Assembly (NCBI GenBank): GCA_046530735.1
Contig: JBHEQV010000003.1
Coordinates: 1 to 64,000, forward strand
Reading direction: 5' to 3'
DNA: 64,000 nucleotides
Source of the DNA: Arsenophonus sp046530735
Lineage (GTDB): Bacteria > Pseudomonadota > Gammaproteobacteria > Enterobacterales > Enterobacteriaceae
Part shown: positions 39,660 through 50,846 of the stretch, piece after piece
How the letters are laid out: the number at the start of each line of letters is the position of its first letter
Position numbering within the stretch: position 1 is the stretch's first letter
Notes under the pieces: model-generated
Seen by the model: only the letters and a program-made list of their open reading frames with translations
What the model was told of the DNA's origin: nothing
Database searches by the model: none
Made by a program: the position numbers and the translations under genes

Positions 39660-41445
39660 TGCTTCTAAGATGTTCATGATCTGAGTACTATTTTATACTC
39701 TACGATATATTAAATTTTTAGGAATTCATATAGATGATTTAGTATGAATCTTCCTAGAAGGCGTAAACCAAGTAAAATCAGGAATCTAATATATAAGTCA
39801 GATGTTAGGAATTGTTTTTTATCTAAAGCGCTTTCTAGATCTCCTTCCAGAAATTAATCATGACAGACCAACTGAATTTTTATTATACTTCTAAAAGAGG
39901 CACATAACAATTTGCCAACTCTGATCCTTATTTTTTTTCGACACGCAAGTGTATTATCCTCTTCTAATTATGATTATCTAGAGCTTTAAGCAATGCCATA
40001 GGCATGAAACTGATGATACTGAATATAACTACATTAATGGATAATTAATAAACTATGCTTGTCTATGAATTGATTAATTATAGAGTACTAGGAATCATTC
40101 TTCTCTCCTTCACTCCTGGAAGGAGTATAAAATAACTTAAGCCGATAGAGCTAACGAATTGGAACAGTATGACGATTTCTATTTTTCTTATAAAAAACCA
40201 AGAAGTTAATTTATCCACATGTATATCTCCTCCTCCAAACTAAACTGCTTTTCAGCATTGATGACGGCTGAAACAAATTTCTTAAAAACATACTGAAAGT
40301 ATCAACTTTTAGACATATCTATATTATAGAGCGAATGCTTGCCTGCATAATTTGTATCATGAGTCTTCGGACGACTACTGCTCTGATTCTTCTTAATGTT
40401 TTCACTGTTATTTTCTGCCAAATCTGTAAATCAAAAACTCATAATTCATAAGACTTTAAAGCTATCGATCAATGATTAGAGCATAACAGATTCATATTTT
40501 ACCCGACTGTAACTATTGACACATTACTTTCATTATCTCCACCATCTTCTTTAACCTTTTTCAACAATAATTGACCAGCTACTCAACGTGTTTTTCGCGC
40601 TCTCACACAACGCTATGCTGAAGTGGGCACGCAACAGGATATTGAAATTGGCATCCTATCTTCTTTATACAGTTATAGTTAACAATTCAATTAATATTTG
40701 TATATTCATGCCTTCCTTACTATCAACAATCTGGATATTAAATATGCTGCATAGTGATCTCTTCTTCAAAAAATGAGCGGTCGAAGAAATCTAGAGAGCC
40801 GTTACGTTACAGTTATAACCTGATAAATCCTAATTGCATTCCTGATCTAAAAGATATCCACACTACACAAAGCAGTGAAGGCGTTACCTCAAAAGCCATA
40901 GTGAAAACATTCCTGGAAAATACACTTTGCTAAAAAGATGAATTAGCCCACAGCTATAGTATAAATACCTTTGGCGCTATATTATCTATATTCCATTAGA
41001 CGTTTTAAGATATCGTATTATATAGCTTCTTGTTAAAACGTAAATGAGGCACCCTTTTACCAAAGGTGCACAAGAAGACGCAGAGATGAGGCAGCTCGCA
41101 AAAAATCAGGAAAAAACTAAGATTCACAGTTCTTATGAAAGAATTCTGCACATTTATTCGTATAAATGGATTCTGTGTGGTAACAGGCTACTTTTCCAAC
41201 GCTCAGATTGATTAGCTAGTCGGACACTGGAATTAGTATTAGAAACAATACATAAAATGAAAAAATAAACCTTACTAAACTAAACCTAGAATTAATATCT
41301 ATAGAATTATTGCATTAGATCAAAGAATATACACTATGATAAAATTTTACCTTACAATGGACACACTAAACCGATTTTTTCCTTTTAGTAAAAAATAGAT
41401 TTGCTCTCTCTTAAAGAGCAATAAGATTCTTGAAAAGTTTAATGC
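39660..41445 (+). mobile_element. Decayed IS91-like element
   Basis: Aligns end to end with 5540-7475 and 52205-54075. The transposase tail can be followed near 41090-41190 (KNQEKTKIHSS then SYKWILCGNRLL-like residues). The 3' terminus includes GCATTAGATCAAAGAATATA and the short hairpin GCTCTCTCTTAAAGAGC near 41404-41420. The 62-codon open run at 40588-40776 is a remnant of the transposase region, not a gene. Confidence 0.74.
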
Positions 41446-42932
41446 AAAGTGTTCTAGCTGTTTTCTTAAGCTGATTATTGATTAGAGTTTATTCTTTAAT
41501 TCTGATAGAGCTAAATGGCATTAAACCTTTACCAGCAAAAATAAAATTAGTGAGCATTGCCTAATAAAGTTATGTAATTAAAGATTTATTAGTAAGAAAT
41601 TTTATATTAAAATATGAAATTATATTAACCAATTAAAAGATATAGCTGAGTAGCCTACATCCCCTACATGTATAGGGTTATTTATTTACTAAATTATCTG
41701 ACCTGGAAAAGATTATTTAAAATTATAACAATTAAAATACAGAGATAGCTATAAATTATTCTGTGAGCAAAGAATAACCTTTCTCAATATAGCCCAAAAT
41801 CATCAGGCAGAAAATAGCAACGATTAAGTATAGAAGAAATTGCAGAATGGAACGACAAAACACTTAAAATTTATTCTCATTTATTTAATATTTAAGATCT
41901 TTACTTAGCAGAAACTTAGCGTCCTAATGATACAAAACAAACAGAACAATGAAGGAGTACACATCATAAAACTTGACAATCCATGCATTAATAATGGCAA
42001 AGCATATCAATATGAATCATTTGGTTTAAATGATTAATAGCAGTTATATTTTTTAATTCATGATACTAAGCAGTATTTGTACTATACATGATAACAATAA
42101 CAAAGAAATAAGAACTTTTAAAGTAATTATATAGTGTTTAATAAAAGAAAATGATTATTAAAAAAAGAATTGAATCTTGATGAAGATATATAGTGAAATT
42201 GGTTTAGCTGTGCAGAATTTAAACCTGCAACCAAGGAATTAGAAAAATTTAAGTATTACTACTGCAACACTAACAAACCCTAACATAATAACATTTAGCT
42301 TTATAAGAAAACTGTTAGTTAGCGCTTTAATATCTTTGTGGACTAATGATCTTTCAGAAGAAGATCTTTACGTACGTTATAAATTTACATAGATATGTCT
42401 TTTTAGACATTAGCTATTTAAGCTTCATTTTTTAAAAAAGTATCAACTTTATCAAATCTGCCATCTGTTCTTTACAAACATCGCCTAAATCTTATTTAGT
42501 CGCTATATCAATCACCTCATGTGATTTACAAACACCTAAAAAATTGTTTAGCATTAACTTTTCTCAGATAATATTCAAGCGTTTCAATAAATTTTAATGT
42601 ATCAAATACAACATTAACCTATTGAAAATCCTATTTTTAGGAAGTAAAATCTATAATCATTGAGAAAAAAAGAAATCATGCGTTTATAGTTCTTAAAATA
42701 TGGTGAACACACCATAGAATCGAGATACTGCACCAGAAAAAGTAATTCAGTTTTTATATCCATAGATTGTTATAGTCTAGTAACAAGTAATATATAACAC
42801 CTTGCATTTTACTTGAAAAAAACTGTTGACTGTCTTCTAGCAGAATTCAAATACCCGAAACCTACCACCAATCTGAATAATAGGCCTCATAATAATCTAG
42901 AGTGAGATTAAAATTAATAATCAACTTTTGAG
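41446..42932. other. Unrecognised spacer, probably decayed genes
   Basis: About 1.5 kb without identifiable IS or gene. Two stretches look like former coding sequence on the + strand. One is at about 41825-41900 (LSIEEIAEWNDKTLKIYSHL), the other at about 42200-42270 (CAEFKPATKELEKFKYYYC). I could not assign either to a family. Neither mog (next to talB) nor cmk/rpsA (next to aroA) is recognisable here. Confidence 0.4.
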
Positions 42933-44314
42933 TTATATTCATTTCTGCTGTAAAGTGGTTTCGTAAATGATGCCATATCTTTCTGATTGATTTTTAGATT
43001 ATTTCAAAATATAGAGATTATATCTCATGAAAAGCTTACACTAAAAGTATCTAAAAAATTAGATATTACTCTGATTAATTACATTAACTCATTCATAATA
43101 GTAACAGGAAGATGATAGCACCGTTGTTGAGGAAGACCTTGAAGCTATGCTGTAACAAACATATAAACACTGCCTTATCGATGGCGGGAAAACTGATCAC
43201 CAGTAATGATTATTTGCTACAGTAAACTTATACAGAATGATATTAGGATGTTAATCTTAAAGTAATTAAGATAAGTGGGATAGTAGTGATAATGAAATAT
43301 ACTTTTAAAGCTCCTTACTACTGTCTTATCTGAAACATGCAAAAGTAGCAAAAAGTTGCTACTATGGACTGTATCTGCAAGGCATATATCCACCAGTAAT
43401 TTTTATAAAGCTTTGCAAATTTTGATTAGAAGCACATGATCTCTCTACTAGCACCATCAGTAGACTGAATAGGAATACCTTGAAGAGACCGTAGATAATT
43501 GGTCCCTGCCTAATTTAAGCGATACGCGTTATGTTTATTTCTTAGCTAAAGGCATATGTCATTCTGTTAAGCAAGCTGAGATTACCTTCGTCTATAGTTA
43601 TATTGGTAGCACTGCACATAGATATAAGGAGTTTGTTACAGTCAAATATGCTTATTGAAAGTTAGAAGTAAACTAGGCTAAACTTTTCAATAAACTGCGA
43701 GTGCGTGCATTAATAATGGTATTTCCCAAGTTTACGAATGGAGACGGAAGTGCCATTCGTTTTGAATGCAATGTCGACAAAAAAGTTCCTCCTCGAATAT
43801 GCAGCATAAATGCTATTTGGTATACAGAAATAACTAATGTGCTGGATTTACTTTCCAAAGGTATGCAACACCAAAAGTTAAGGGTGAGTTGCGAGAGAAG
43901 GCTCTAACTAGTAGAGAGCTATAATGTTGCTAATAAAGCCATTGATGTTTTTTAGAAAGGTTTTTAGCGAAGTATCATACCAATTATGAAGAAATTAGAA
44001 AAAGATCGAGAAATAGCTGCTAGCATACTATATCTTTCCGTAAGTATAGTGGGAACAATAAGAACGAGGAATCTGATTCAATTAGCTTTTGCGATAATGA
44101 GGATATGAAAGCGATGTTCGAAGCATTGTAGTTCGAGAAATAACCTTTTTAATGATATTTGAGCTATACCGTTCTTCTGCTCAAAAGCTGGAAGGTATAG
44201 GGGGTTAATATCTGCTGATCCTGGTGATAATAAACGTTCAATTTAAGGATGGAAAATATATTTATAATCATCAAAGCAAGAAACCTAACTGTTATACACC
44301 AGATTTGATAGTAG
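42933..44314 (+). mobile_element. Decayed IS256-like element, full length
   Basis: About 1.38 kb with left end TTATATTCATTTCTGCTGTA and right end TACACCAGATTTGATAGTAG. It shares ATTTAAGGATGGAAA near the right end with the other + copies. The transposase is recognisable in short runs (DTRYVYFLAKGIC near 43515-43560). The small open frames on both strands at 43673-43907 are shadows of it. Confidence 0.78.
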
Positions 44315-44329
44315 CTCAACAGCCCTACC

Positions 44330-44708
44330 TTGTTGAGGGATATTCTGTTGCCGCTAAAATCTCTCCCTGACATTATATACTTTAATCTGAGCACTGCTAA
44401 TAGAAGTTTATATGGATAGTTATGAAAAATATCCGTTACGGATAAAACAAATAAGATCCGTAGACAAGGTTGGCATTGAGCATGTTGTTCAGCATAGGTA
44501 GAACACCAACATTAACAGCGGTGTCTATCAGCTTCTTAGCACCATTAGATGAGTTCATGCAGAAAGCCACAAATAATATCTAATTTCACAGATATATCTA
44601 GGGTACACTTTTTATATCATATCACTCTCTGCTGTTGTAATCATTCATATAATTAATAAATAAGATATGCCACTAATTCATAAACTGCATATATCAAAAT
44701 AAGCATAA
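44330..44708 (-). mobile_element. Fragment of an IS256-like element, reverse orientation
   Basis: The 5' (transposase N-terminal) part of the same repeat on the opposite strand, ending at the terminal repeat ATATCAAAATAAGCATAA near 44690-44708. It aligns with 8100-8499 and 55930-56308. It lies tail to tail with the previous copy. Confidence 0.7.
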
Positions 44709-44905
44709 CTCACGATTTAATAGGCCTATAAAAGATGGATTAAAAGCCATCCCTAAATCTCTAGTAAGAGATTGAGGCAATATCGATATCTTCCCTGCCT
44801 ATATAATTAGGAATTATCCCCAATCAGTATTTGTTAATAAACTCCTTTACAGTCTATGAAAGATTATCTCAAAGTTAAACTTAAATTCTTAAAAACTACA
44901 CTCTT
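44709..44905 (+). mobile_element. 3' end of an IS481-like element next to aroA
   Basis: AATTATCCCCAATCAGTATT and the following CAGTCTATGAAAGATTA-type sequence match the right end of the IS481-like copies at 15000-15080 and 34928-35050. The fragment stops about ten bases before the aroA stop codon. Confidence 0.7.
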
Positions 44906-44914
44906 AATATTTTT

Positions 44915-46225
44915 TTAAAAAAAAGTAAAAGCTAATATTCTTGACATCGATAACTTAGTTTTTCTAACTGACTTAAAATAACCTGGAAAAGTCTTGGCGG
45001 TACAATTTGGATCCAAAATAGTAACTGGCGTATCTGATAAAGCGACAAGTGAAAAACACATCGCTATCCGATGATCATTATAAGTTGTTATTTTAGCATG
45101 CTGTAATAATTTAGACGGTAAAATACGAATATAGTCACGTCCTTCTTCTACTTTAGCGCCAACTTTTGTTAATTCAACCGTCATAGCATTTAATCTGTCA
45201 GTTTCTTTTAGTCGCCAGTTATAAATATTACGAATAATCGTTTCATCTCGAGCAAAGAGCGACAGAGTCGCAACCGTCATAGCCACATCCGGAATCGAAT
45301 TCATATCCATGTCAATACCAATTAACTCACCTCGTTGACATTCTATAAAATCTTTACCCCATCGTATTTTAGCACCCATTTTTTCAAGTACAACAGCAAA
45401 TTTAGTATCACCTTGCAAGCTATCTTTACCAATACCTGTTACTCTAACGGTACCGCCTTTAATTGCTGCCGCCGCTAAAAAATAAGAGGCAGAAGAAGCA
45501 TCGCCCTCAACAAGATATTTCCCTGGTGAAATATAGTTTTGTCCAGATTTAATATAAAATCGACAATAGTGTTGATCATCTACTTCAACTCCAAAATTAC
45601 GCATCAATGCTAGGGTGATATCAATATAAGGTTTAGAAACAAGCTCTCCTTTTATTTGGATAGTCGTATCATTCTGCGCTAACGGTGCAGCCATTAAAAG
45701 TGCAGTTAAAAATTGGCTAGAGACAGAGGCATCAAGTGTGATATCCCCACCTTGAAATCTTCCTTTTATCCTTATAGGGGGATAACCTGACTGCTCAAGA
45801 TAATCAATAGTTGCCCCATTTTTCTGTAGTGCATCAATTAGATGACTGATAGGGCGCTCTTTCATTCTTGGTTCACCGGTTAAGACAATATCATTATCTC
45901 CTAACGCTAAAACTGCACTTAATGGACGCATAGCTGTACCCGCATTACCAAGAAAAATTTCTAAACCTTTTTTATGGTTAAAATATTGACCACCACCTTT
46001 TATAATGCAGGTAGTAAAATCTTTAGATAATTGATATTCGATACCCAATGTTGTTAAAGCATTAAGCATATGACGAATATCTTCACTAACAAGAAGATTG
46101 GTTAATACAGTTTGGCCATGCGCTAATGCAGCTAATAATAGTACCCGGTTAGAAATACTTTTCGAGCCAGGAAGATTAATAGTACCTTCAACGTAAGAAA
46201 TGGGTTGAATTGTTAGGGATTGCAT
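44915..46225 (-). CDS. aroA: EPSP synthase AroA with altered C-terminal tail
   Basis: AroA condenses shikimate 3-phosphate with PEP, the sixth shikimate-pathway step. The start at 46225 (MQSLTIQPI) matches the family; an in-frame codon 24 bases upstream is less likely. Conserved features are PGSKSISNR, FLGNAGTAMRPL, GEPRMKERPI, VSSQFLTALLMAAPLA, EGDASSASYFLAAAAIK, RLKETDRL and YNDHRIAMCFSL. The last 18 or so residues (KSVRKTKLSMSRILAFTFF) are unlike the family. The next frame gives SQLEKLSYRCQEY then stop at 44932, fitting the normal end. One extra A near 44973 explains this. The core through FPGYF is intact, so the enzyme probably works. It lies downstream of serC, as usual. Confidence 0.95.
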   Translation of the reverse strand: MQSLTIQPISYVEGTINLPGSKSISNRVLLLAALAHGQTVLTNLLVSEDIRHMLNALTTLGIEYQLSKDFTTCIIKGGGQYFNHKKGLEIFLGNAGTAMRPLSAVLALGDNDIVLTGEPRMKERPISHLIDALQKNGATIDYLEQSGYPPIRIKGRFQGGDITLDASVSSQFLTALLMAAPLAQNDTTIQIKGELVSKPYIDITLALMRNFGVEVDDQHYCRFYIKSGQNYISPGKYLVEGDASSASYFLAAAAIKGGTVRVTGIGKDSLQGDTKFAVVLEKMGAKIRWGKDFIECQRGELIGIDMDMNSIPDVAMTVATLSLFARDETIIRNIYNWRLKETDRLNAMTVELTKVGAKVEEGRDYIRILPSKLLQHAKITTYNDHRIAMCFSLVALSDTPVTILDPNCTAKTFPGYFKSVRKTKLSMSRILAFTFF

Positions 46226-46339
46226 TAACAGTAAATTCTCCAATAACACAGTTGGATAACTTAGTTAAATCACATTTATATTTATAAAATAAAGTTAGAC
46301 CGTATCTTTACTAAGATAATCTATAAAAGATTATTTAAT

Positions 46340-47428
46340 TTATTTATTTCTCTGTTCAAAATCAATCATAAAATCAACTAACTTCTGCACACCAACCAAT
46401 GGCATAGCATTATAAATTGAAGCACGCATCCCACCAGCCGCTTTATGCCCTTTCAGAAAAAGCAGCCCTTGCTGTTCTGCTGCTTTAATAAATTCATTAT
46501 CTAAGTCAGGTTTTATTATTTGAAATGGAACATTCATTATCGAACGATTAATTGGATCGATTCGATTAATATAAAATTGACTATTATCAATAGCATTATA
46601 CAGTATACAGGCTTTTTCTTGATTTCGTCTTTCTATTTCTTCTAATCCACCCTGCTGTTTTAACCATTTAAACACCATTCCTGAGAGATACCAAGCAAAA
46701 GTTACTGGCGTATTATATATTGAGTCATTTTTAGATAGTATCGTGTAATCAAGAATGGAAGGTGTTTCTTTTTTTGCTCGACCTAATAAATCTTCCCGAA
46801 TAATAACTAATGCAATACCTGCTGCCCCAATATTTTTTTGTGCACCGGCATAAATAACACCAAAACAGCTGACATCGAGTGGCCGCGATAAGATCGCTGA
46901 GGAATAATCAGCAATCACAATTTTATTACTCGAAAAATTTGGTAATGTATGGATAGCAATACCATCAATCGTTTCATTCGGGCAATAATGAACATATTTG
47001 GCACTTCTTGTTAATGGCCATTCATCCATTGCTTTCACACTTAAATAAGTTGATTTTTCTAGCCGAATATCAATTTCATTAACAATACAATATTTTTCCG
47101 CCTCTTGCGCAGCAGACTTTGCCCAATAACCGCCAACAATATAGTCAACGTTTTCATCAGGTTGAAATAAATTTAATGGCAAAGCGGCAAATTGACCTCT
47201 TGCACCACCATGACAAAAAAGAACTTTATAGTTTTCAGGTATTTTTAATAATTCACGAAGATTTTGTTCAGCTTGTTTGACTATCTCAATAAATGCTTCA
47301 CCTCGATGACTTATTTCCATCACCGAAATACCCATACCGTTCCAATTACAAAGTTCTTGTTGTACAAGATGTAAAACTTCTACCGGTAACATGGCCGGAC
47401 CAGCGCTAAAATTATATACCTTACTCAT
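46340..47428 (-). CDS. serC: Phosphoserine aminotransferase SerC
   Basis: SerC is a PLP enzyme for serine and pyridoxine synthesis. The 362-residue protein matches E. coli in length and has the PLP lysine in YAGAQKNIGAAG (Lys198), FSAGPAMLP at the N-terminus, HGGARGQFAALPLNL and the C-terminal GHKAAGGMRASIYNAMP substrate motif. It is upstream of aroA as in most enterobacteria; the 114-base gap lacks a clear terminator, so cotranscription is likely. Confidence 0.97.
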   Translation of the reverse strand: MSKVYNFSAGPAMLPVEVLHLVQQELCNWNGMGISVMEISHRGEAFIEIVKQAEQNLRELLKIPENYKVLFCHGGARGQFAALPLNLFQPDENVDYIVGGYWAKSAAQEAEKYCIVNEIDIRLEKSTYLSVKAMDEWPLTRSAKYVHYCPNETIDGIAIHTLPNFSSNKIVIADYSSAILSRPLDVSCFGVIYAGAQKNIGAAGIALVIIREDLLGRAKKETPSILDYTILSKNDSIYNTPVTFAWYLSGMVFKWLKQQGGLEEIERRNQEKACILYNAIDNSQFYINRIDPINRSIMNVPFQIIKPDLDNEFIKAAEQQGLLFLKGHKAAGGMRASIYNAMPLVGVQKLVDFMIDFEQRNK

Positions 47429-47875
47429 TACCTACCCTTAAATTGACCTAATTTAAACTTTTACTATTATTGATATCTGATTAGGTTTTAACATTACCGC
47501 TTACCCACTGCAATAATTTAATTTTTAATTTTATAAATAAAATAAATAGCTAGCAAATAGCATTTTTAGATAACAAATTAATACTTATTAAATATTATTT
47601 AAATTTCATTGAACATGCTGTTTAGGTCAAGGCTAATTGTAATAAAACCCAGCTTTTTATAAATTCAAATGTTTTACAGCAACAAAACAATACTTACTAT
47701 TGTCCATTCTGCGTCTATAATTATAAAACTTATCGAAACGTAAGTAGCACAATCAACTATGATGCTTTATTTTGCTGCATCAGGCAGTATATTAAAAATT
47801 TTATAAGTGCTATACATCTTACTGTTATTTACTTAGCACTTTAATTTGATGATAGATAATGACTTGCACTGAGAA
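47429..47875. other. Spacer upstream of serC
   Basis: About 450 AT-rich bases between serC and an IS256-like remnant. No gene is readable. The serC promoter probably lies here, but I see no strong -35/-10 pair. Confidence 0.4.
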
Positions 47876-49262
47876 TTATTAGCAAAACTATTGTATGACG
47901 GCTAGGCTATGTTCCACTCTGATGCTTAGTAAATCTATTCTCCATCCTTAAATTGGTTGCTGTTTACCCACAAACAGGATTAGCTACTTAAATCTTATTG
48001 TCCGCGGTTCCTGCTTTTCTTAGCAGACAGGAATAGCTCTTAAAGTATTGAAAGGGTTATTTTTGAACTATAGTGCTTCTGTATCAGATTCATAATCTTA
48101 CCGTAGTCAAAACTGACTCAATCAGATTCTTCGTTATTATAACGCCACAGTGGTGCGCTGACGGAAAAAGATAGAATCCAGAAACTCTTATCAATTTTTC
48201 TCCTGCATCTCTATCGCTGCAGGATAGAGTAATTCGCTAAACATTTTATCAACAAAACATTAAGCTTTATTAGCGGCATTGCAGCTCTCTTCTATCCAAA
48301 TCTTCCGCAACTCACTTTAACTTTCGATTGCATGCATTTTTGGAATCAAGTCAGCATATTAGTTATTTTGTGTATCCAATATATTGATGCTACATGTTCT
48401 GAAATATCTTTGCTATCGCATTCTAAAAATCAAGAACATCGTCTTCTATAGCAACCCTAGAAGATACGGCTAAGCCACACGCACTTAAGAAATGTTAAGA
48501 AGTTTGGCTAGTTTGTTTTGTTTATCGATAATCATCTTCGATAGCAATTAGCTCCTTATATCCATTGCGCAGTGATGTCGATTTAAGAAAAATGCAAAGG
48601 TAATCAGATTGCTTGAGAGAACGATTATGTTATCAGCACAAAAATAAATATTAGGCATATAATATAAATTACGGAATCAGCAATTTCTATATTTTCAAGA
48701 CATTATTGTTTCAGTTTGCTAATAGCTCTCATAGAGATCTTATGATTTTTATCGACAAGTAACTCCAGAGATTCATAAAAATCACCAATGGTCCTGCTTT
48801 GCAGGCATAGACATCATATTAACTTTTCTGTATTTTTGTAAGTCCAGATAAGCCGGCACTAACAAGGAGTTATTAAAACATATTCTAATTTCCGCTTCAA
48901 GCTCCTACTTTAGGAGCTTTAATCTCAATATCGCCAATTACCAATCTGTATAGTTTTTTTGGCAAAAATCGTTACTAGCAATGGGTATAGGTAGGAGACC
49001 ACAGAAGCCGACAAAGGCAACATTCATTATTCTCTTTCAGAAATGGATTCGAGCTCTGTCTCAACAGCACTGCTATCAGCTATCTGACCACTATTAGTGA
49101 TAAATTCATTCAAAATGGAATATAAGTAATATCTGGTTTTGCGAATATCTATTATGGTAGCTTTTCATGGCATATCATCTGTCTATTATTATAATTATTT
49201 ACAAAAGCAATCAGCAGGATACACTAGGATCTGCGAAACAATACGCCAGAAATAAACAATAA
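47876..49262 (-). mobile_element. Decayed IS256-like element, full length, reverse orientation
   Basis: About 1.39 kb between TTATTAGCAAAACTATTGTA and ATACGCCAGAAATAAACAATAA, degenerate inverted repeats. It shares CCATCCTTAAATTGG near the left end with the other copies. Transposase coding is fully broken. It separates serC from aspC. Confidence 0.78.
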
Positions 49263-49404
49263 TTCAATTTGAGTATTGACATCAATTCAATCTTTTTAAT
49301 CAAAAATAATTTTATTAGACATCTATAATTTGCACCTGTTACTGATAATAAAAATTGATTAAGATCCTAGCATAATCAGCAACCATTTAAATTAAAAATA
49401 TGTT

Positions 49405-50595
49405 TTATAAAACATTAATGATAGCTTTGCATAAAGGAATGATATTCTGTAATGTTAAGCCAGCAACATTAATTCGGCCTGAACTAATTGCATATATAGC
49501 ATGTTTTTCACGTAATTGAATTATTTGGTCTTGATTAAGACCACTAAAAGAGAACATACCGTTTTGTTTGCTAATAAAACTAAAATCTTTCTTAGCGCCT
49601 TTTTCTTGTAATGTATTTACAAATAACTGCCGCATACGTTGAATACGCTGCCGCATTATTGTTAGCTCTTCGCTCCACTCTTTCTTTAGAAATTCATCGG
49701 ATAAAATAGTGGTAACAATGGCTGCACCATGGACAGGAGGATTGGAGTAGTTTGCTCTAATAATCAATTTAATTTGATTAAATGCTTGCTCTGCTTGATC
49801 ACTATTATTAGCAATAATCGTACAGGCGCCAACCCGTTCATTATATAAGCCAAAATTTTTTGAGTAGGAACTGGCAATTATGATTTCGGGATTTTTATTG
49901 ATAAAAATACGTAAACCTTGCGCATCTTCTTCCAAACCTTTAGCGAAACCTTGATAGGCAAAATCAAAAACAGGTAATAAATTTTTTTCTGCTGCCAGAG
50001 TAGATAGAATTTCCCATTGCTCTGGCGTTGGATCGATACCGGTAGGGTTATGACAGCAACCATGTAGTAATAGTATATCACCCGGCTTTGCATCTTCTAA
50101 ACTGATTAACATACCAGAAAAATCTAAATTATGTTTTTCAGCATCATAGTAATTGTAATAACAACTTATCAGATTAGCAGCTTTAAATATATTCTTGTGA
50201 TTTGGCCAGGTTGGTTGAGTAATCCAGATTCGTTGTGCAGATGTCTGTTTAGCAATAAATTCACTGGCAATACGCAATGCACCAGTTCCGCCTAGTGCCT
50301 GTAAAGTGCGAGCACGATTTTGAGCGATAATTGGATGATTGCTGCCAAACAATAATGTTTGAGTAACGCTAGCAAATTCTGCTATTCCGTTAATAGCGAG
50401 ATAATTTTTAGTCACTTCGTTGTCTAACAGATATTTTTCTGCTTTTTTTACGGAAATAAGAATGGGGGTTTTCCCTGACTCATCCTTATAAACACCAATA
50501 CCTAAATTAATTTTTTGTTTACGCGGATCAGTATTGAAACTCTCTGATAAGCCTAAAATAGGATCAGCAGGAGCCGGAATAATATTTTTCAACAT
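49405..50595 (-). CDS. aspC: Aspartate aminotransferase AspC
   Basis: AspC interconverts aspartate/2-oxoglutarate and oxaloacetate/glutamate, and also acts on aromatic amino acids. It is 396 residues, exactly as in E. coli. The PLP lysine is in ASSYSKNFGLYNERVGA (Lys246), with Asp211 in FDFAYQGF and Asn/Pro in HGCCHNPTG; the C-terminal RINVAGL arginine is present. It is downstream of the porin gene as in E. coli ompF-aspC, but with a terminator between them. No defects are visible. Confidence 0.97.
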   Translation of the reverse strand: MLKNIIPAPADPILGLSESFNTDPRKQKINLGIGVYKDESGKTPILISVKKAEKYLLDNEVTKNYLAINGIAEFASVTQTLLFGSNHPIIAQNRARTLQALGGTGALRIASEFIAKQTSAQRIWITQPTWPNHKNIFKAANLISCYYNYYDAEKHNLDFSGMLISLEDAKPGDILLLHGCCHNPTGIDPTPEQWEILSTLAAEKNLLPVFDFAYQGFAKGLEEDAQGLRIFINKNPEIIIASSYSKNFGLYNERVGACTIIANNSDQAEQAFNQIKLIIRANYSNPPVHGAAIVTTILSDEFLKKEWSEELTIMRQRIQRMRQLFVNTLQEKGAKKDFSFISKQNGMFSFSGLNQDQIIQLREKHAIYAISSGRINVAGLTLQNIIPLCKAIINVL

Positions 50596-50764
50596 ATTTA
50601 TAATTCCACTAACTCACTTTCGATTTAGTAATCCAATAGATCTATATTAATGTGGCAAAAATGATTTGCAACACTCTGCGATAAAAATAAAGCAAACTTA
50701 CGCTATTTTTAGGTTGATATTGTTAACCTGACAATAATATTTTAATAATTAAAGATAAATTGAT

Positions 50765-50800
50765 AAAAAAGCAGCGCTTTCTACTCTAGCACTGCTTTTT
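50765..50800 (-). terminator. Rho-independent terminator of the porin gene
   Basis: AAAAAAGCAGCGCT / AGCACTGCTTTTT forms a stem of about 13 pairs with one internal mismatch and a 9-base loop. On the minus strand it ends in a run of T about 50-80 bases past the porin stop. Position and form fit an intrinsic terminator; the A/T flanks are symmetrical, so it could also work in the other direction. Confidence 0.85.
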
Positions 50801-50846
50801 AAATTTACGTTTTCACTTTTGCTATTAAATTACTGCTAAATGATAA

